64,000 nucleotides of DNA from Planomonospora parontospora. Its GTDB lineage: Bacteria; Actinomycetota; Actinomycetes; Streptosporangiales; Streptosporangiaceae. Position numbers and translations under genes: made by a program. Under the pieces are notes generated by a model, which had not been told where the DNA came from, ran no database searches, and was given only the letters and a program-made list of their open reading frames with translations. This document shows, piece by piece, positions 50,724 through 59,848 of the stretch. The stretch is from the NCBI GenBank assembly GCA_014647935.1, contig BMQD01000010.1, positions 186,001 through 250,000 on the forward strand. The letters run 5' to 3'. Numbering within the stretch: the stretch's first letter is position 1; every line of letters begins with the position of its first letter.

Positions 50724-52961
50724 TCAGGCGCGCGTGGCGCCGACGAGATCCCGCTCCCGGTCCTCGCCCGGGTCCTCCTCGTCGTGGCCCTCGATGGAGA
50801 GGTCGGGCAGGATCCGGTCCAGCCAGGCCGGGCACCACCAGTTGTAGCGGCCGAGCAGGACCATGGTCGCCGGGACCAGGAAGCCCCGGATGATCGTGGC
50901 GTCCACCGCCACCGCCACCGCCAGGCCGACACCGAAGATCTTGACCATGGGGTCGGGGTAGGCGATGAAGGCGACGAACACGGAAACCATGATCAACGCC
51001 GCTGAGGTGATCACCCGCCCGGTCGAGCCCAGCCCCTCCGCCACGGCCCTGCGGTTGTCGCCGTGCCTCAGGTAGGCCTGCCGCACGGCGGTCAGCAGGA
51101 ACACCTCGTAGTCCATCGACAGGCCGAACAGCACCGCGAACAGCATCAGCGGGATGTAGCTGTCGATCGGCACCGAGAAGAACAGCGTGGTCAGGTAGGA
51201 CATGTCCACGCCGGCCGGCGGGTCCATGCCGACCAGCCCGCTGCCCAGCCCGAGGGAGAAGACCAGGGAGAGCGCGCCGAAGGCGGCGCCGAGCGAGACC
51301 AGGTTCATCAGCGCGGCCTTGACCGCCACCACCGGGGAGCGGAACGCCAGGAGCAGCAGCAGCGCGCTGAGCAGCACCACGACGCCGACGACCATCGGAG
51401 TGCGGTCGGCGATCCTGGCGCCGGCGTCGGCCATCCCCGCCACCTCGCCGCCCACGTGCACGCTCGCCCCCTCGATGCGCAGCCCGCGCACCGCCTTGAC
51501 GACCTCCAGGGCCCGGGGGTCGCTGGGCGCGAACTCCGGGACGACCTGGAGCATCACGGCGGTCCCCGCGGAGTTGAGCACCGGCTCGCCCGCGTGCGCC
51601 ACGCCCTCGACCGCGCCGACCCGCTCCTTGAGCGTCCGGAGTACGGCGGGCGCGGGCTCCCGGTCGGTGACCGGCTCCCGCAGATCGGCGACCACGACCA
51701 GCGGCCCGTTGCTGCCCGGCCCGAACCCGGCCTGCATGAGCTCGTAGGAACGGCGGGCGTCGGTGCCCCGGTCGCCGTAGCCCTCGTCGAGCGGGCCCAG
51801 CTTGAGCGCGAGGGCCGGCGCGGTGAGCGCGGCCAGCACCGCGACGCTGAGCGCGAGCACGCGCCAGGGCCGCCGGGAGACCCACCTGCCCAGCCCCGTC
51901 CAGCCCGAGGAGCCGTCCGCGGGCCGGCGGCGGCCCGCCAGCGGCAGGCGCAGCGCGTCGACCCGGTGACCGAGCAGGCCGAGCAGGGCCGGGACCAGGG
52001 TGATCGAGGTGAGCACCGCGCAGACGACCGAGATGCCGGTGATCCAGCCGAGTGTCTGCAGCATCGGGAACCCGCCGAGCAGCAGCGCGCTGAGTGCGAT
52101 GATCACCGTGCCGCCGGCGAAGACCACGGCGCCGCCCGAGCCCGCGGCCGTCCGGCGGACCGCGTCGTGCACCGCCAGCCCGTCGTCCAGCAGCTTGCGG
52201 TGCCTGCTCAGCAGGAAGAGCGCGTAGTCGATGCCGACGCCGAGCCCGATCATCGTCGCCATGATCGAGGCCTGCTTGGGCACGTCCACGAGGTGGCCGA
52301 GCAGGCTGATCACGCCCAGGCCGGTCGCGATGCTGACCAGGGCGGTGAAGATCGGGATCATCGCGGCGACCAGCGTGCCGAAGGCGAACAGCAGGACGAG
52401 CAGCGCGCAGGCGACGCCGATGACCTCGCTGGCGCCGGTCTTGATCTCCTTGTCGGCAGGGGTCCCCGAGTCGGCGGGCACCGCCTCGATGCCGAGCCGC
52501 CGGACGGGCTCGGCCGCGGCGGACAGCGCCCTCGTGGTCTCGGCCAGCCGGGAGGCGTCGTTGCCCTCCAGCCGGACCGTGATCAGGCCGATCTGCAGGC
52601 TGGGGGCCAGGCCGCCGATCCGGTAGGGCGTCAGCACCTCGGTGACGTGCGGGACCCGCCGGATCGCGTCCACGGCGCGCTGCACGGCGCTCTTGCGCCG
52701 CTCGTCGATCAGCGGGCCGTCGGCGGAGTAGAGCACGATCTGGACGGTGCCGCCCCGGTCGTAACCGGGGCCGAAGCCGTCGCGCATCAGGTCGTGGGCG
52801 CGCTGCGCGTCCGTGCCGGGGATCGCGACGTTGTTGCTGACCGGTCCGGGGAACAGCAGCGACCCGGCGGTCAGCGCTGCCGCCAGCAGGACCCAGAGTG
52901 CCAGCACGACCGCGCCGCGCCGTGCGCACCATCCACCCAGTCGCCCCAGCAACCCAGACAT
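50724..52961 (-). CDS. MMPL family RND-type membrane exporter
   Basis: A 745-residue transporter with twelve membrane helices and two large extracytoplasmic loops (about 45-190 and 400-540). GLGVGIDYALFLLSRHR in helix 4-5 and FGLSMDYEVFLLTAVRQAY in the second half carry the proton-relay Asp-Tyr pairs of MMPL proteins. These export lipids, siderophores or antibiotics. A 10-bp palindrome lies just upstream of the ATG. The acidic C-terminal tail is cytoplasmic. No polyketide or lipid gene lies adjacent, so the cargo is unknown. Confidence 0.93.
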   Translation of the reverse strand: MSGLLGRLGGWCARRGAVVLALWVLLAAALTAGSLLFPGPVSNNVAIPGTDAQRAHDLMRDGFGPGYDRGGTVQIVLYSADGPLIDERRKSAVQRAVDAIRRVPHVTEVLTPYRIGGLAPSLQIGLITVRLEGNDASRLAETTRALSAAAEPVRRLGIEAVPADSGTPADKEIKTGASEVIGVACALLVLLFAFGTLVAAMIPIFTALVSIATGLGVISLLGHLVDVPKQASIMATMIGLGVGIDYALFLLSRHRKLLDDGLAVHDAVRRTAAGSGGAVVFAGGTVIIALSALLLGGFPMLQTLGWITGISVVCAVLTSITLVPALLGLLGHRVDALRLPLAGRRRPADGSSGWTGLGRWVSRRPWRVLALSVAVLAALTAPALALKLGPLDEGYGDRGTDARRSYELMQAGFGPGSNGPLVVVADLREPVTDREPAPAVLRTLKERVGAVEGVAHAGEPVLNSAGTAVMLQVVPEFAPSDPRALEVVKAVRGLRIEGASVHVGGEVAGMADAGARIADRTPMVVGVVVLLSALLLLLAFRSPVVAVKAALMNLVSLGAAFGALSLVFSLGLGSGLVGMDPPAGVDMSYLTTLFFSVPIDSYIPLMLFAVLFGLSMDYEVFLLTAVRQAYLRHGDNRRAVAEGLGSTGRVITSAALIMVSVFVAFIAYPDPMVKIFGVGLAVAVAVDATIIRGFLVPATMVLLGRYNWWCPAWLDRILPDLSIEGHDEEDPGEDRERDLVGATRA

Positions 52962-52975
52962 CGGGACCGCCCTAT

Positions 52976-52985
52976 TGAGATCTCA
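52976..52985. promoter_or_regulatory. Palindrome TGAGATCTCA upstream of the MMPL gene
   Basis: A perfect 10-bp palindrome, 14 bp before the MMPL start codon, in an AT-richer stretch (CCCTATTGAGATCTCAGTCG). A bound repressor would cover the translation start region. Confidence 0.45.
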
Positions 52986-53123
52986 GTCGTACACGCGGGG
53001 CACCGCCCGGCACCGGTATGTACGGGAGTGCTTACCGAAAGCCTAGGGGTGAACCTCCCACAGCATCCTCTGTGACGGATAAATGAGACGATGGCCACAT
53101 CGGGTCAGGAACGCCGTTTCCGC

Positions 53124-55277
53124 TCACGGGGTCTCCGCGGATCCCGGGATCGCCGAACCCGCCGTGCTCGTCGGCTCGGCGGGCTCCCCGGGGTCCGGCG
53201 CGGCGGTCGGCTCCTCCCCCGGACCGGGCCCGCTCTGCGCCCCGACCCCGACGGTGATCACTACCGTGGCACCCGGCCGGACGCACCCGCCCGGGCCCGC
53301 GCTCTGCGCCAGGACCGTCCCGACCCGCGCCCCGTCCACCAGCCGCGCCCGCGCCCGTACGGCGAAGCCCGCCGCGGCCAGCGCACTGCGCGCGTCCGCC
53401 TCGGCCGAGCCGACCACCGAGGGCACCTCCGCCCCGCGCCGTGACACCGTGATCGCGACCGCGTCACCCGAGGAGGCACGCTCGCCCGCCCCCGGGCTGG
53501 TCGCGACCACCTGTCCGGAAGGCCGGTCCGAGCAGAGCGCCGTCACCGCCCCGGCACTCAGCCCCGCCGCCCGGAGCACCTCCCCGGCCGCCTTCCTGCG
53601 CAGTCCCACCAGCTCGGGGACGGGCACGCCCGCCGAGACCCTCAGCTGGACTCTGGTGCCCCTGGCCACCAGGGTCCGCGCCTCCGGCAGGCTCCCGAGC
53701 ACCCGGCCGATCCGTTCCGCGGAGTCGACCTGGACGACGCTCCCCGCGGCCAGCCCGGCGCGTTCGAGGACACGGAGCGCCTCGGAACGCTCCAGGCCCG
53801 CTACCGCCGGCACCGCGACCCCTCCGGTCGGGACCGTGGCCGGTCCCCCCGCGCCGGGGATGTTCCTGGCCGGCACGGTGCCGTGCTCCCTGCGGGGGAC
53901 CGCCGGACCGGACTCCGTACTGGTCTCCGCCCGCTCGGCGAGGACCGGCGCCCCGGACTCCGCCGGCGGCACCGGCGTCCACCCTCCCCCGGCCGGTCCC
54001 CCGTTCCCGCTCAGAGCCGGGACCAGCACCCCCACCAGTACGGCGGCGCTGACCAGAAGCGATCCGGAGACCGCCACCGACGCCCTGGTGGCCGCCCTGC
54101 CGGGGTGCGTGCGCGTCCCGGCGGGTTCCTCCTCCGCGAGGCTCCGCACGGCCCCGGTCTCCCGCCAGGGAGCGGGGATCGCGCTCGCCGGGATGGCGCT
54201 CGCCGGGAACGGGCTCGCGGGAAACGGGCGGGCGGAGACCGAGCGGATGGAGACGGGCCCGGCCGGGACGGAACGGACGGGGACCTCGTCCAGGGGGAGC
54301 GGCCGCTCCCCCGTCCGCCGCCCCTCTCCTCCGCGGCCCCCGCCCCCGCCTCCGCCGACCCCGGTGACGGCGCCGGTCTCGCCGCCCGGGCCGGAGGCGA
54401 GGCCGCCCCCGCCGTCCCCGCCGGCCTCGGCACCGGCTGCGGGCCCGGTGCCGTCACCGGGGTCGGCGCCGTCACCGTCGCCGAGCAGCGTGAGCAGGAG
54501 CTCTCGGCTCGTGGGCCGGTTGCGGGGGTCCTTGTCCAGGCAGGCGGCGACCAGAGCGGCGAGCCAGCCGTCGAGGTCACCCAGCTCCGGCTGCGCGGTG
54601 AGGATGCGGTGCAGCACGGCCGCGATCGAGTCCTGCCCGAACGGCGCCTGGGCGTTGGCCGCGAAGCACATGGTCGCGCCCCAGGAGAAGACGTCGGCGG
54701 CCGGGTCGATCTCGGCCCCCTCCACCTGCTCCGGCGCCATGTAGGCGGGGGTGCCCGCGCCGCGCCCGCTCTGGGTGGCCGCCGCGTCCAGCGCCCGGGC
54801 CAGCCCGAAGTCGATGACCCGGGGCCCGTCGGGACCGAGCAGCACGTTCTGCGGTTTGAAGTCCCGATGGACGATCCCCGCCCGGTGGATCGCGGTGAGC
54901 GCGGTGGCCGCGCCGATCGCCAGCCGCTCCAGCGCGCCGTCCCTCCGCGGCCCGCCGACGGCGACCTCCCGGTGCAGGGACGGCCCGTCGACGAACTCGC
55001 TGACGATGTAGGGGCGGTCGTCGGCCAGCCCCGCGTCGATCACCTGCGCGGTGCAGAACCGGGCCACCTGCTTGGCCAGGCCCACCTCGCGCAGGAACGC
55101 CTCCCGCTCGTCGGTGATCCGGCCGTGCAGCAGCTTGACCGCGTACGGCTCGGGAGCGGTGTCGGGACGCATCCCGAGGTACACCGATCCCTGGCCGCCC
55201 TCGCCCAGACGGCCGACGATCGCGTACGCGCCCAGCCTTTCGGGATCCCCCGGTCTGAGCGGCTGCGCATACGGCAC
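53124..55277 (-). CDS. Ser/Thr protein kinase with three PASTA domains
   Basis: Transmembrane kinase of 717 residues. Kinase domain ~15-275: LGEGGQGSVYLG, Lys48, HRDFKPQN, DFGLA and APEQ. A Gly/Pro-rich linker is followed by one membrane helix (about 410-430, VSGSLLVSAAVLVGVLVPAL) and three PASTA repeats (about 500-690) that would sense muropeptides outside. PASTA kinases control growth and cell-wall synthesis. The GTG at 55277 has GGGGAGG at proper distance; 10 extra codons upstream are unlikely. Confidence 0.93.
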   Translation of the reverse strand: MPYAQPLRPGDPERLGAYAIVGRLGEGGQGSVYLGMRPDTAPEPYAVKLLHGRITDEREAFLREVGLAKQVARFCTAQVIDAGLADDRPYIVSEFVDGPSLHREVAVGGPRRDGALERLAIGAATALTAIHRAGIVHRDFKPQNVLLGPDGPRVIDFGLARALDAAATQSGRGAGTPAYMAPEQVEGAEIDPAADVFSWGATMCFAANAQAPFGQDSIAAVLHRILTAQPELGDLDGWLAALVAACLDKDPRNRPTSRELLLTLLGDGDGADPGDGTGPAAGAEAGGDGGGGLASGPGGETGAVTGVGGGGGGGRGGEGRRTGERPLPLDEVPVRSVPAGPVSIRSVSARPFPASPFPASAIPASAIPAPWRETGAVRSLAEEEPAGTRTHPGRAATRASVAVSGSLLVSAAVLVGVLVPALSGNGGPAGGGWTPVPPAESGAPVLAERAETSTESGPAVPRREHGTVPARNIPGAGGPATVPTGGVAVPAVAGLERSEALRVLERAGLAAGSVVQVDSAERIGRVLGSLPEARTLVARGTRVQLRVSAGVPVPELVGLRRKAAGEVLRAAGLSAGAVTALCSDRPSGQVVATSPGAGERASSGDAVAITVSRRGAEVPSVVGSAEADARSALAAAGFAVRARARLVDGARVGTVLAQSAGPGGCVRPGATVVITVGVGAQSGPGPGEEPTAAPDPGEPAEPTSTAGSAIPGSAETP

Positions 55278-55380
55278 ACGGGCCTCCCCTCGCCGCCACT
55301 CCTCCACTCAGGAGAAGGCATCCCCCGCAGTCGCCGCAAGTCAATCCCCCGTGCCCGTGACCGTGACACTCATGTGATGC

Positions 55381-55920
55381 TCAGGCCAGGCCCATCTCCG
55401 ACAGGGCCAGCTCCATGAAGGCGCCGATCGGCTCGTCCACCGCGCCGATCCGGTGCAGGGCGGCCATCCCGAGGTAGACGCTGTAGCCGGCGACCGCGCG
55501 CCCCCGGGCGAGGTCCGGCGGCTGCCCGGCCTCCTCCAGCGTGGCCCCCATGAACTCCAGCCGCCGCATGCTCACCCGCCGGGCCGTCTCGGCGGCGAGC
55601 GGGTCGTCGGCCGCGCTGACGAGCTGGAAGGCGACCTTGGAGTCCGCCGGGTCGCCGAAGGCGAACTCCAGCAGCGTGCGCATGCGCAGCACCGGGTCGG
55701 AGACCTCCAGCAGCCCTTCGATGATCTCCTCGGTGCCGGTCTCCCAGAGCGCCAGCGCCGCCTCGACCAGCGCCCGGCGGTTGGCGAAGTGCCAGTAGAA
55801 ACTGCCCTTCGTGGTGCCGAGCCGTACGGCCACCGGCTCCACCGCCACCGCCGCCAGGCCGCCCTCGGCCAGCGCCTCCAGCGCCGCCCTCGCCCAGTCC
55901 CCCGCATTCAGCCGACCCAC
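55381..55920 (-). CDS. TetR/AcrR family regulator
   Basis: A ~179-residue repressor with HTH near residues 25-50 (AVAVEPVAVRLGTTKGSFYWHFANRRAL) and an all-helical ligand domain. The GTG at 55920 has GGAAGA eight bases upstream; a longer frame would begin at 55965. It is divergent from an SRPBCC gene; nested palindromes fill the 62-bp gap, so it probably represses both. Confidence 0.88.
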   Translation of the reverse strand: MGRLNAGDWARAALEALAEGGLAAVAVEPVAVRLGTTKGSFYWHFANRRALVEAALALWETGTEEIIEGLLEVSDPVLRMRTLLEFAFGDPADSKVAFQLVSAADDPLAAETARRVSMRRLEFMGATLEEAGQPPDLARGRAVAGYSVYLGMAALHRIGAVDEPIGAFMELALSEMGLA

Positions 55921-55932
55921 CCGCACAGTCTT

Positions 55933-55973
55933 CCATACGGGGGCGTACAGTCGGACCGTACGCAACCGTATGG
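55933..55973. promoter_or_regulatory. Nested palindromic operator of the TetR/SRPBCC pair
   Basis: Outer arms CCATACGG (55933-55940) and CCGTATGG (55966-55973) are perfect inverted repeats; inside them CGTAC (55944-55948) and CGTAC (55957-55961) form a second dyad on the same centre. This looks like two half-overlapping TetR dimers. Confidence 0.75.
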
Positions 55974-55982
55974 AGGAACCCC

Positions 55983-56399
55983 GTGGTGTATAACATGCAC
56001 GAACGCCTCATCCCCGCCTCGCCCGAACGCGTCTGGGACCTGCTGATGGGGCTCGGCGGCGAGGGCGACCGGCTCTGGCCCCAGGAGAAGGGCGCCTTCC
56101 GCCTCCCCGAGGGCGCCCACCCCGGGGCCCCCGTCGAGCACGGCCCGATGCACTACCGCGTCGGCGCCGTCGAGCCTGGCCGCCGCCTGTGGTTCGACAC
56201 CCGGGAGATGACCGGCGGGCACGGCTTCACCCTCCACCCCGCCGAGGGCGGCACCCTCGTCCGGCACGAGATCAAGGGCCGGACCACCGGCCTGTTCCGG
56301 CTCCTGTGGCCGGTGCTCATCCGGTGGCAGCACGACGCGGTGCTCGAACGGCTCCTCGACAACCTGGAGCGCGAGGCCGGGCGCGCCGTCGCGGGGTGA
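55983..56399 (+). CDS. SRPBCC/START-like ligand-binding protein
   Basis: A 138-residue protein of the SRPBCC fold with a hydrophobic ligand pocket. The order HERLIPASPERVWDLLMGL, RVGAVEPGRRLWFDTREM, FTLHPAEGGTLVRHEIKG and the long C-terminal helix (QHDAVLERLLDNLEREA) is typical. Such proteins bind or alter lipids or aromatic molecules, and are often the single target of a TetR. GGAGGAACCCC precedes the GTG start. Confidence 0.85.
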   Translation: MVYNMHERLIPASPERVWDLLMGLGGEGDRLWPQEKGAFRLPEGAHPGAPVEHGPMHYRVGAVEPGRRLWFDTREMTGGHGFTLHPAEGGTLVRHEIKGRTTGLFRLLWPVLIRWQHDAVLERLLDNLEREAGRAVAG

Positions 56400-56465
56400 C
56401 CCCCGGGTCGCCGGCCCCCGGCCCGGCGGGCGGGGCGCCCCGGCGCGAGCCGGTAGCCTGGCCGG

Positions 56466-57284
56466 GTGCTGGAAGAGATCGCGGCGACCCGCTACGTGAC
56501 GCCCCTGCGGGAGGGCGGGTCGCTGCCCGGTGTGATGGAGGCCGACGACCTCGGCACCTACGCCGTGAAGTTCCGGGGCGCCGGGCAGGGCCGCCGGGTG
56601 CTCGTCGCGGAGGTCCTCTGCGCCGAGCTGGCCAGGCGGCTCGGCTTCCGCACCCCCGAGCTCAAGGTGATCGACGTGGACCCGCAGCTCGGCGCCCGCG
56701 AGCCCGACGAGGAGATCCAGGACCTGCTCAAGGCCAGTGCCGGGCGCAACCTCGCCGTCGACTTCCTGCCCGGCGCGCTCGGCTTCGAGCCGCTCGCCTG
56801 GCCGCCGGACCCCGCCCTCGCCTCCCGGCTGCTCTGGTTCGACGCGCTGATCCACAACGTCGACCGCAGCTGGCGCAACCCCAACCTGCTGCTCTGGCAC
56901 GGCGACGTCTGGCTGATCGACCACGGCGCGGCCCTGTGGTTCCACCACAACTGGCGCACCGCCGACCCCCAGCGCGGCTTCGACTCCGGCGACCACGTCC
57001 TGGCGCCGTTCGCCACCGAGATGGCCGCCGCCGACGCCGAGCTGAGCGAGCTGATCACCCCGGACCTGCTCGACGCCGTGACGGGCGAGGTGCCCGGCGA
57101 GTGGCTGGAGGACGAGCCCGGCTTCGCCGACGCGCAGGCCGTACGGCGGGCCTACGCCGAGCACCTGCTGGCCCGCGCGCACGGCCCGAGGGCCTGGCTG
57201 CCCGAGCCCGCCGCCGGACCGCCGCAGGACCGGCGGGAGCAGAAGACCGGCTCGATCGGCACGTTCTGGAAGGGCGCCCGGTGA
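56466..57284 (+). CDS. HipA-like Ser/Thr kinase
   Basis: A 272-residue kinase-fold protein like the C-terminal lobe of HipA, shorter than HipA (about 440) and without its N-terminal domain. LPGVMEADDLGTYAVKFRGAGQG is the phosphate loop and Lys, AEVLCAELARRLG and LLWFDALIHNVDRSWRNPN hold the catalytic Asp, and WLIDHGAALWF the metal site. No HipB antitoxin precedes it. The start overlaps nothing, but the stop overlaps DUF3037 (GTGA), so the pair is one unit. Possible regulation of translation or stress, by family. Confidence 0.88.
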   Translation: MLEEIAATRYVTPLREGGSLPGVMEADDLGTYAVKFRGAGQGRRVLVAEVLCAELARRLGFRTPELKVIDVDPQLGAREPDEEIQDLLKASAGRNLAVDFLPGALGFEPLAWPPDPALASRLLWFDALIHNVDRSWRNPNLLLWHGDVWLIDHGAALWFHHNWRTADPQRGFDSGDHVLAPFATEMAAADAELSELITPDLLDAVTGEVPGEWLEDEPGFADAQAVRRAYAEHLLARAHGPRAWLPEPAAGPPQDRREQKTGSIGTFWKGAR

Positions 57285-57658
57285 AAGACGTCTACGAGTA
57301 CGCCGTCATCCGGGTCGTCCCGCGCGTCGAGCGCGGCGAGCTGATCAACGCGGGCGTGCTGCTGTACTGCCAGCCGCGCGGCTACCTGTGCGCCCGCGTG
57401 GAGCTGGACGAGCCGCGGCTGCGCGCCCTGGACACCCGCACCGACGTCGAGGCGGTACGGCACGCGCTCGACGCCTACCGGCTCTCCTGCACCGAGGACG
57501 CGGGCCCGCTGGCCGCGGAGTCGCTCGGCAGCCGGTTCCGCTGGCTGACCGCGCCGCGCAGCACGATCGTGCAGGCCGGCCCGGTCCACGCGGGCCTCAC
57601 CGCCGACCCCGAGGCCGAGCTGGACCACCTGATGTCCCGCCTGGTCCGCGCGGCCTGA
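57281..57658 (+). CDS. DUF3037 protein paired with the HipA-like kinase
   Basis: A 125-residue protein of DUF3037. YEYAVIRVVPRVERGELINAGVLLYC is the family start, and RFRWLTAPRSTIVQAGPVHAGLT the conserved middle. The GTG at 57281 shares bases with the kinase stop. The two-gene order kinase-DUF3037 recurs in actinobacteria; the second protein could be substrate, activator or antitoxin. No activity is established. Confidence 0.85.
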   Translation: MKDVYEYAVIRVVPRVERGELINAGVLLYCQPRGYLCARVELDEPRLRALDTRTDVEAVRHALDAYRLSCTEDAGPLAAESLGSRFRWLTAPRSTIVQAGPVHAGLTADPEAELDHLMSRLVRAA

Positions 57659-57687
57659 GCGGAGTGGCGGGACGTCCCCGTCCGGGC

Positions 57688-58314
57688 TCACGCACGGCCC
57701 AGCCCCTGGGCCAGCAGGGTCGCCGTTCTGGCGATCACGCTGTTGTCCATGATCGCGGCGGGGTCGTTGCGGTTGGTGTAGACGGCGATGATCAGCGGCG
57801 CGCCCGACGGCGGCCAGGCGACGGCGATGTCGCTACCCGGGGCGTAGGCGCCGGCGGCGCCCCCGGTCTTGTCACCCACGACCCAGTTCGGCGGGAGACC
57901 CCTGCGGATGCGCTCGGTGCCAGTGGTGCTGGCCCGCAGCCAGCCGTTCAGCCGCTGCCGGTCCTGGGGGCGCAGGGCACCGCTCACAGTGAGCTTCTAC
58001 AGGCTGCGGGCCATGAACACGGGCTTGACGGTGTCGCGCCTCTCTCCCGGCTTCCACTCGTTGAGCTGCGGCTCCCAGCGGTCGAGCCGCCCGGCCGGAT
58101 CTCCGAGCGAGCGGTAGTAGCGGGTCAGTCCTGCAGGACCGCTGATCTGCTCGAGCAGCACGTTCCCCGCGGTGTTGTCGCTGACCGTGATCGCGGCGTG
58201 GCGCAGGCGTTCGGCGGTCATGCCGTTCTCGATGTTCTCCGGCCGTCCGGTGATCGGAGAGTCTCGGACCACCTCGCAGCGGGAGGCAGAGATGATCTTC
58301 CGCTCTACCGTCGC
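57688..58314 (-). pseudogene. Class A beta-lactamase pseudogene
   Basis: Remains of a penicillinase. The SDN motif (VSDNTAGN), the omega-loop region (LDRWEPQLNEW) and KTG (VGDKTGG) are clear, but the segment with the catalytic SxxK serine is missing: the frame opens only at 58314. An in-frame TAG at 57997-57999 splits MARSL from KLTVSGALRPQDRQRL, where functional enzymes read through with one residue. So the gene is both truncated at its 5' end and stopped internally. It cannot give an active enzyme. Confidence 0.88.
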
Positions 58315-58470
58315 CTACGGCTCCTTCGCGGTCATGGCCGCGATCCTGATCGTCACCGCGGTCATCGCCCGGCGGCGCCGGCACAACGGCATCGTGATCA
58401 CGCAGCTCGCGGTCCTGCGGCCGTGGCCGCGTCCGCCGTCCTGTGGAAGCCCTACGTCCCGCTGCACTGA
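58292..58470 (+). pseudogene. Small membrane protein gene with a one-base frameshift
   Basis: ATG at 58292 behind GGGAGG starts MIFRSTVAYGSFAVMAAI, a membrane helix and an RRRRHN turn. Near 58413 the frame breaks: with one G more in CCTGCGGCC the next frame would read LAVLAAVAASAVLWKPYVPLH and stop at 58470, a second helix that fits the first. As given, the translation leaves the membrane pattern for a Pro/Arg tail. Its 5' end overlaps the broken beta-lactamase. Function unknown. Confidence 0.6.
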
Positions 58471-58525
58471 CAGGAGCGGCGAGGTGCTCCCGCGCATCCG
58501 TACGGCGACGCTCAGGGGAACGCAG

Positions 58526-59848
58526 TCATCGCGGCGCGTATGACGGGAGGCGAACGGCGTGCACGGCCAGCCCGCCGGCCGCGACCACGACCGCCGCCGC
58601 CAGATAGAGCCGTCCCGGGCCCCAGCCGGAGTCGAGCAGCCCGCCGGCCACCAGCGGGGAGACGAGCGACCCGATGCGACCCATGCCGACGCCCCAGCCC
58701 ACACCGGTCGCGCGTATCGCGGACGGGTAGACGGACAGGGCGAGGGTGTACATACCGGCTACAGAACCGTTGATGAACAGGCCGATCAACGCGCTCAGCG
58801 CGAGCAGCGATCCGTACACCGAGACGGCGGGGACGAACAGGGCGAGCAACGCGGCCGTGGTGAGCGTGTAACCCACCAGTAGGTGCTGGAGTGCGAAGCG
58901 GGTCGCCAGCAGACCCAGCACCAGGGTGCCGAAGATGCCGCCGAGGTTGAGCAGCACTCCCCAGGCGATGCCCTGAGCGGCCGACAGGCCGGCCTCCACC
59001 AGCAGTTTCGGCGTCCAGCTCGTGACGAAGTAGAACGCGGACATGGCGGTGAAGAAACCCGCCCAGGTCAGCAGCGTGTTGCGGCGTAGCCGTGGGGTGA
59101 GGATCCGCCGGGTCCGGGGTGCCGGCTCGGCGGGCGTGTCCGGGCGGTCGGGCATGGACTCCAGCGTCGGCTGCTTCATCGCGACGAGCAGCCTGTTGAG
59201 ACGCTCCAGGGCGCCTGGTGAGCGCTTGGTGAGCAGGAAGTCCAGGGACTCGGGGAGCCGGTACAGCACCACGCCGATGAGCAGAGCCGTGCCGACTCCG
59301 CCGAAAACGAACACCGCTCGCCAGCCGGACGAGCTCTGCAGCGCCATCGTGACGACCCCGCCCACGGTGGCTCCGACGGCGTAGCCGGCCACGTTCAGGC
59401 TGACGGCCAGACCCCGCCAGCGGCCGTTGGCGTACTCGGCGGCGATGACGTTGCTGCTCGCCAGGATACCGCCCACCCCGATGCCGGTGAGCATCCGCAG
59501 CAGGCCGAGCTGGACGGCGTCCCGGCTCAGCGCCGACCCCAGCATCCCGGCGGAGGCGACCACGAGGCAGGCCAGGATCAGCGTCCGCCGCCCGACGCGG
59601 TCGGCCGTCGGGGCCAGCAGCAGCGACCCCAGTGCCATCCCGACCAGGCCCGCGCTGAGCAGCAGGCCGAGCTGTGAGCCCGACAGTGACCATTCGTCCG
59701 ACACCGCGGCGGAGGTGTAGGACATGACCAGGACATCGAAACCGTCCAGGACATTGAGCAGCACGCACACGACGATCGCCGACCACTGCATACGCGACAT
59801 CGGGGAGTCGTCGACGCGGGCACGCAGTTCCGCGGAGTCAGCCTGCAT
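58526..59848 (-). CDS. MFS transporter, aromatic acid:H+ symporter type
   Basis: A 440-residue major facilitator with 12 membrane helices. NVLDGFDVLVMSY in helix 1 and APTADRVGRRTLI after helix 2 are the AAHS/PcaK signatures; the first includes the Asp needed for substrate in PcaK. Probable substrates are aromatic acids such as 4-hydroxybenzoate. GGAAGG precedes the ATG at 59848. No aromatic catabolic genes are in the window. Confidence 0.9.
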   Translation of the reverse strand: MQADSAELRARVDDSPMSRMQWSAIVVCVLLNVLDGFDVLVMSYTSAAVSDEWSLSGSQLGLLLSAGLVGMALGSLLLAPTADRVGRRTLILACLVVASAGMLGSALSRDAVQLGLLRMLTGIGVGGILASSNVIAAEYANGRWRGLAVSLNVAGYAVGATVGGVVTMALQSSSGWRAVFVFGGVGTALLIGVVLYRLPESLDFLLTKRSPGALERLNRLLVAMKQPTLESMPDRPDTPAEPAPRTRRILTPRLRRNTLLTWAGFFTAMSAFYFVTSWTPKLLVEAGLSAAQGIAWGVLLNLGGIFGTLVLGLLATRFALQHLLVGYTLTTAALLALFVPAVSVYGSLLALSALIGLFINGSVAGMYTLALSVYPSAIRATGVGWGVGMGRIGSLVSPLVAGGLLDSGWGPGRLYLAAAVVVAAGGLAVHAVRLPSYAPR

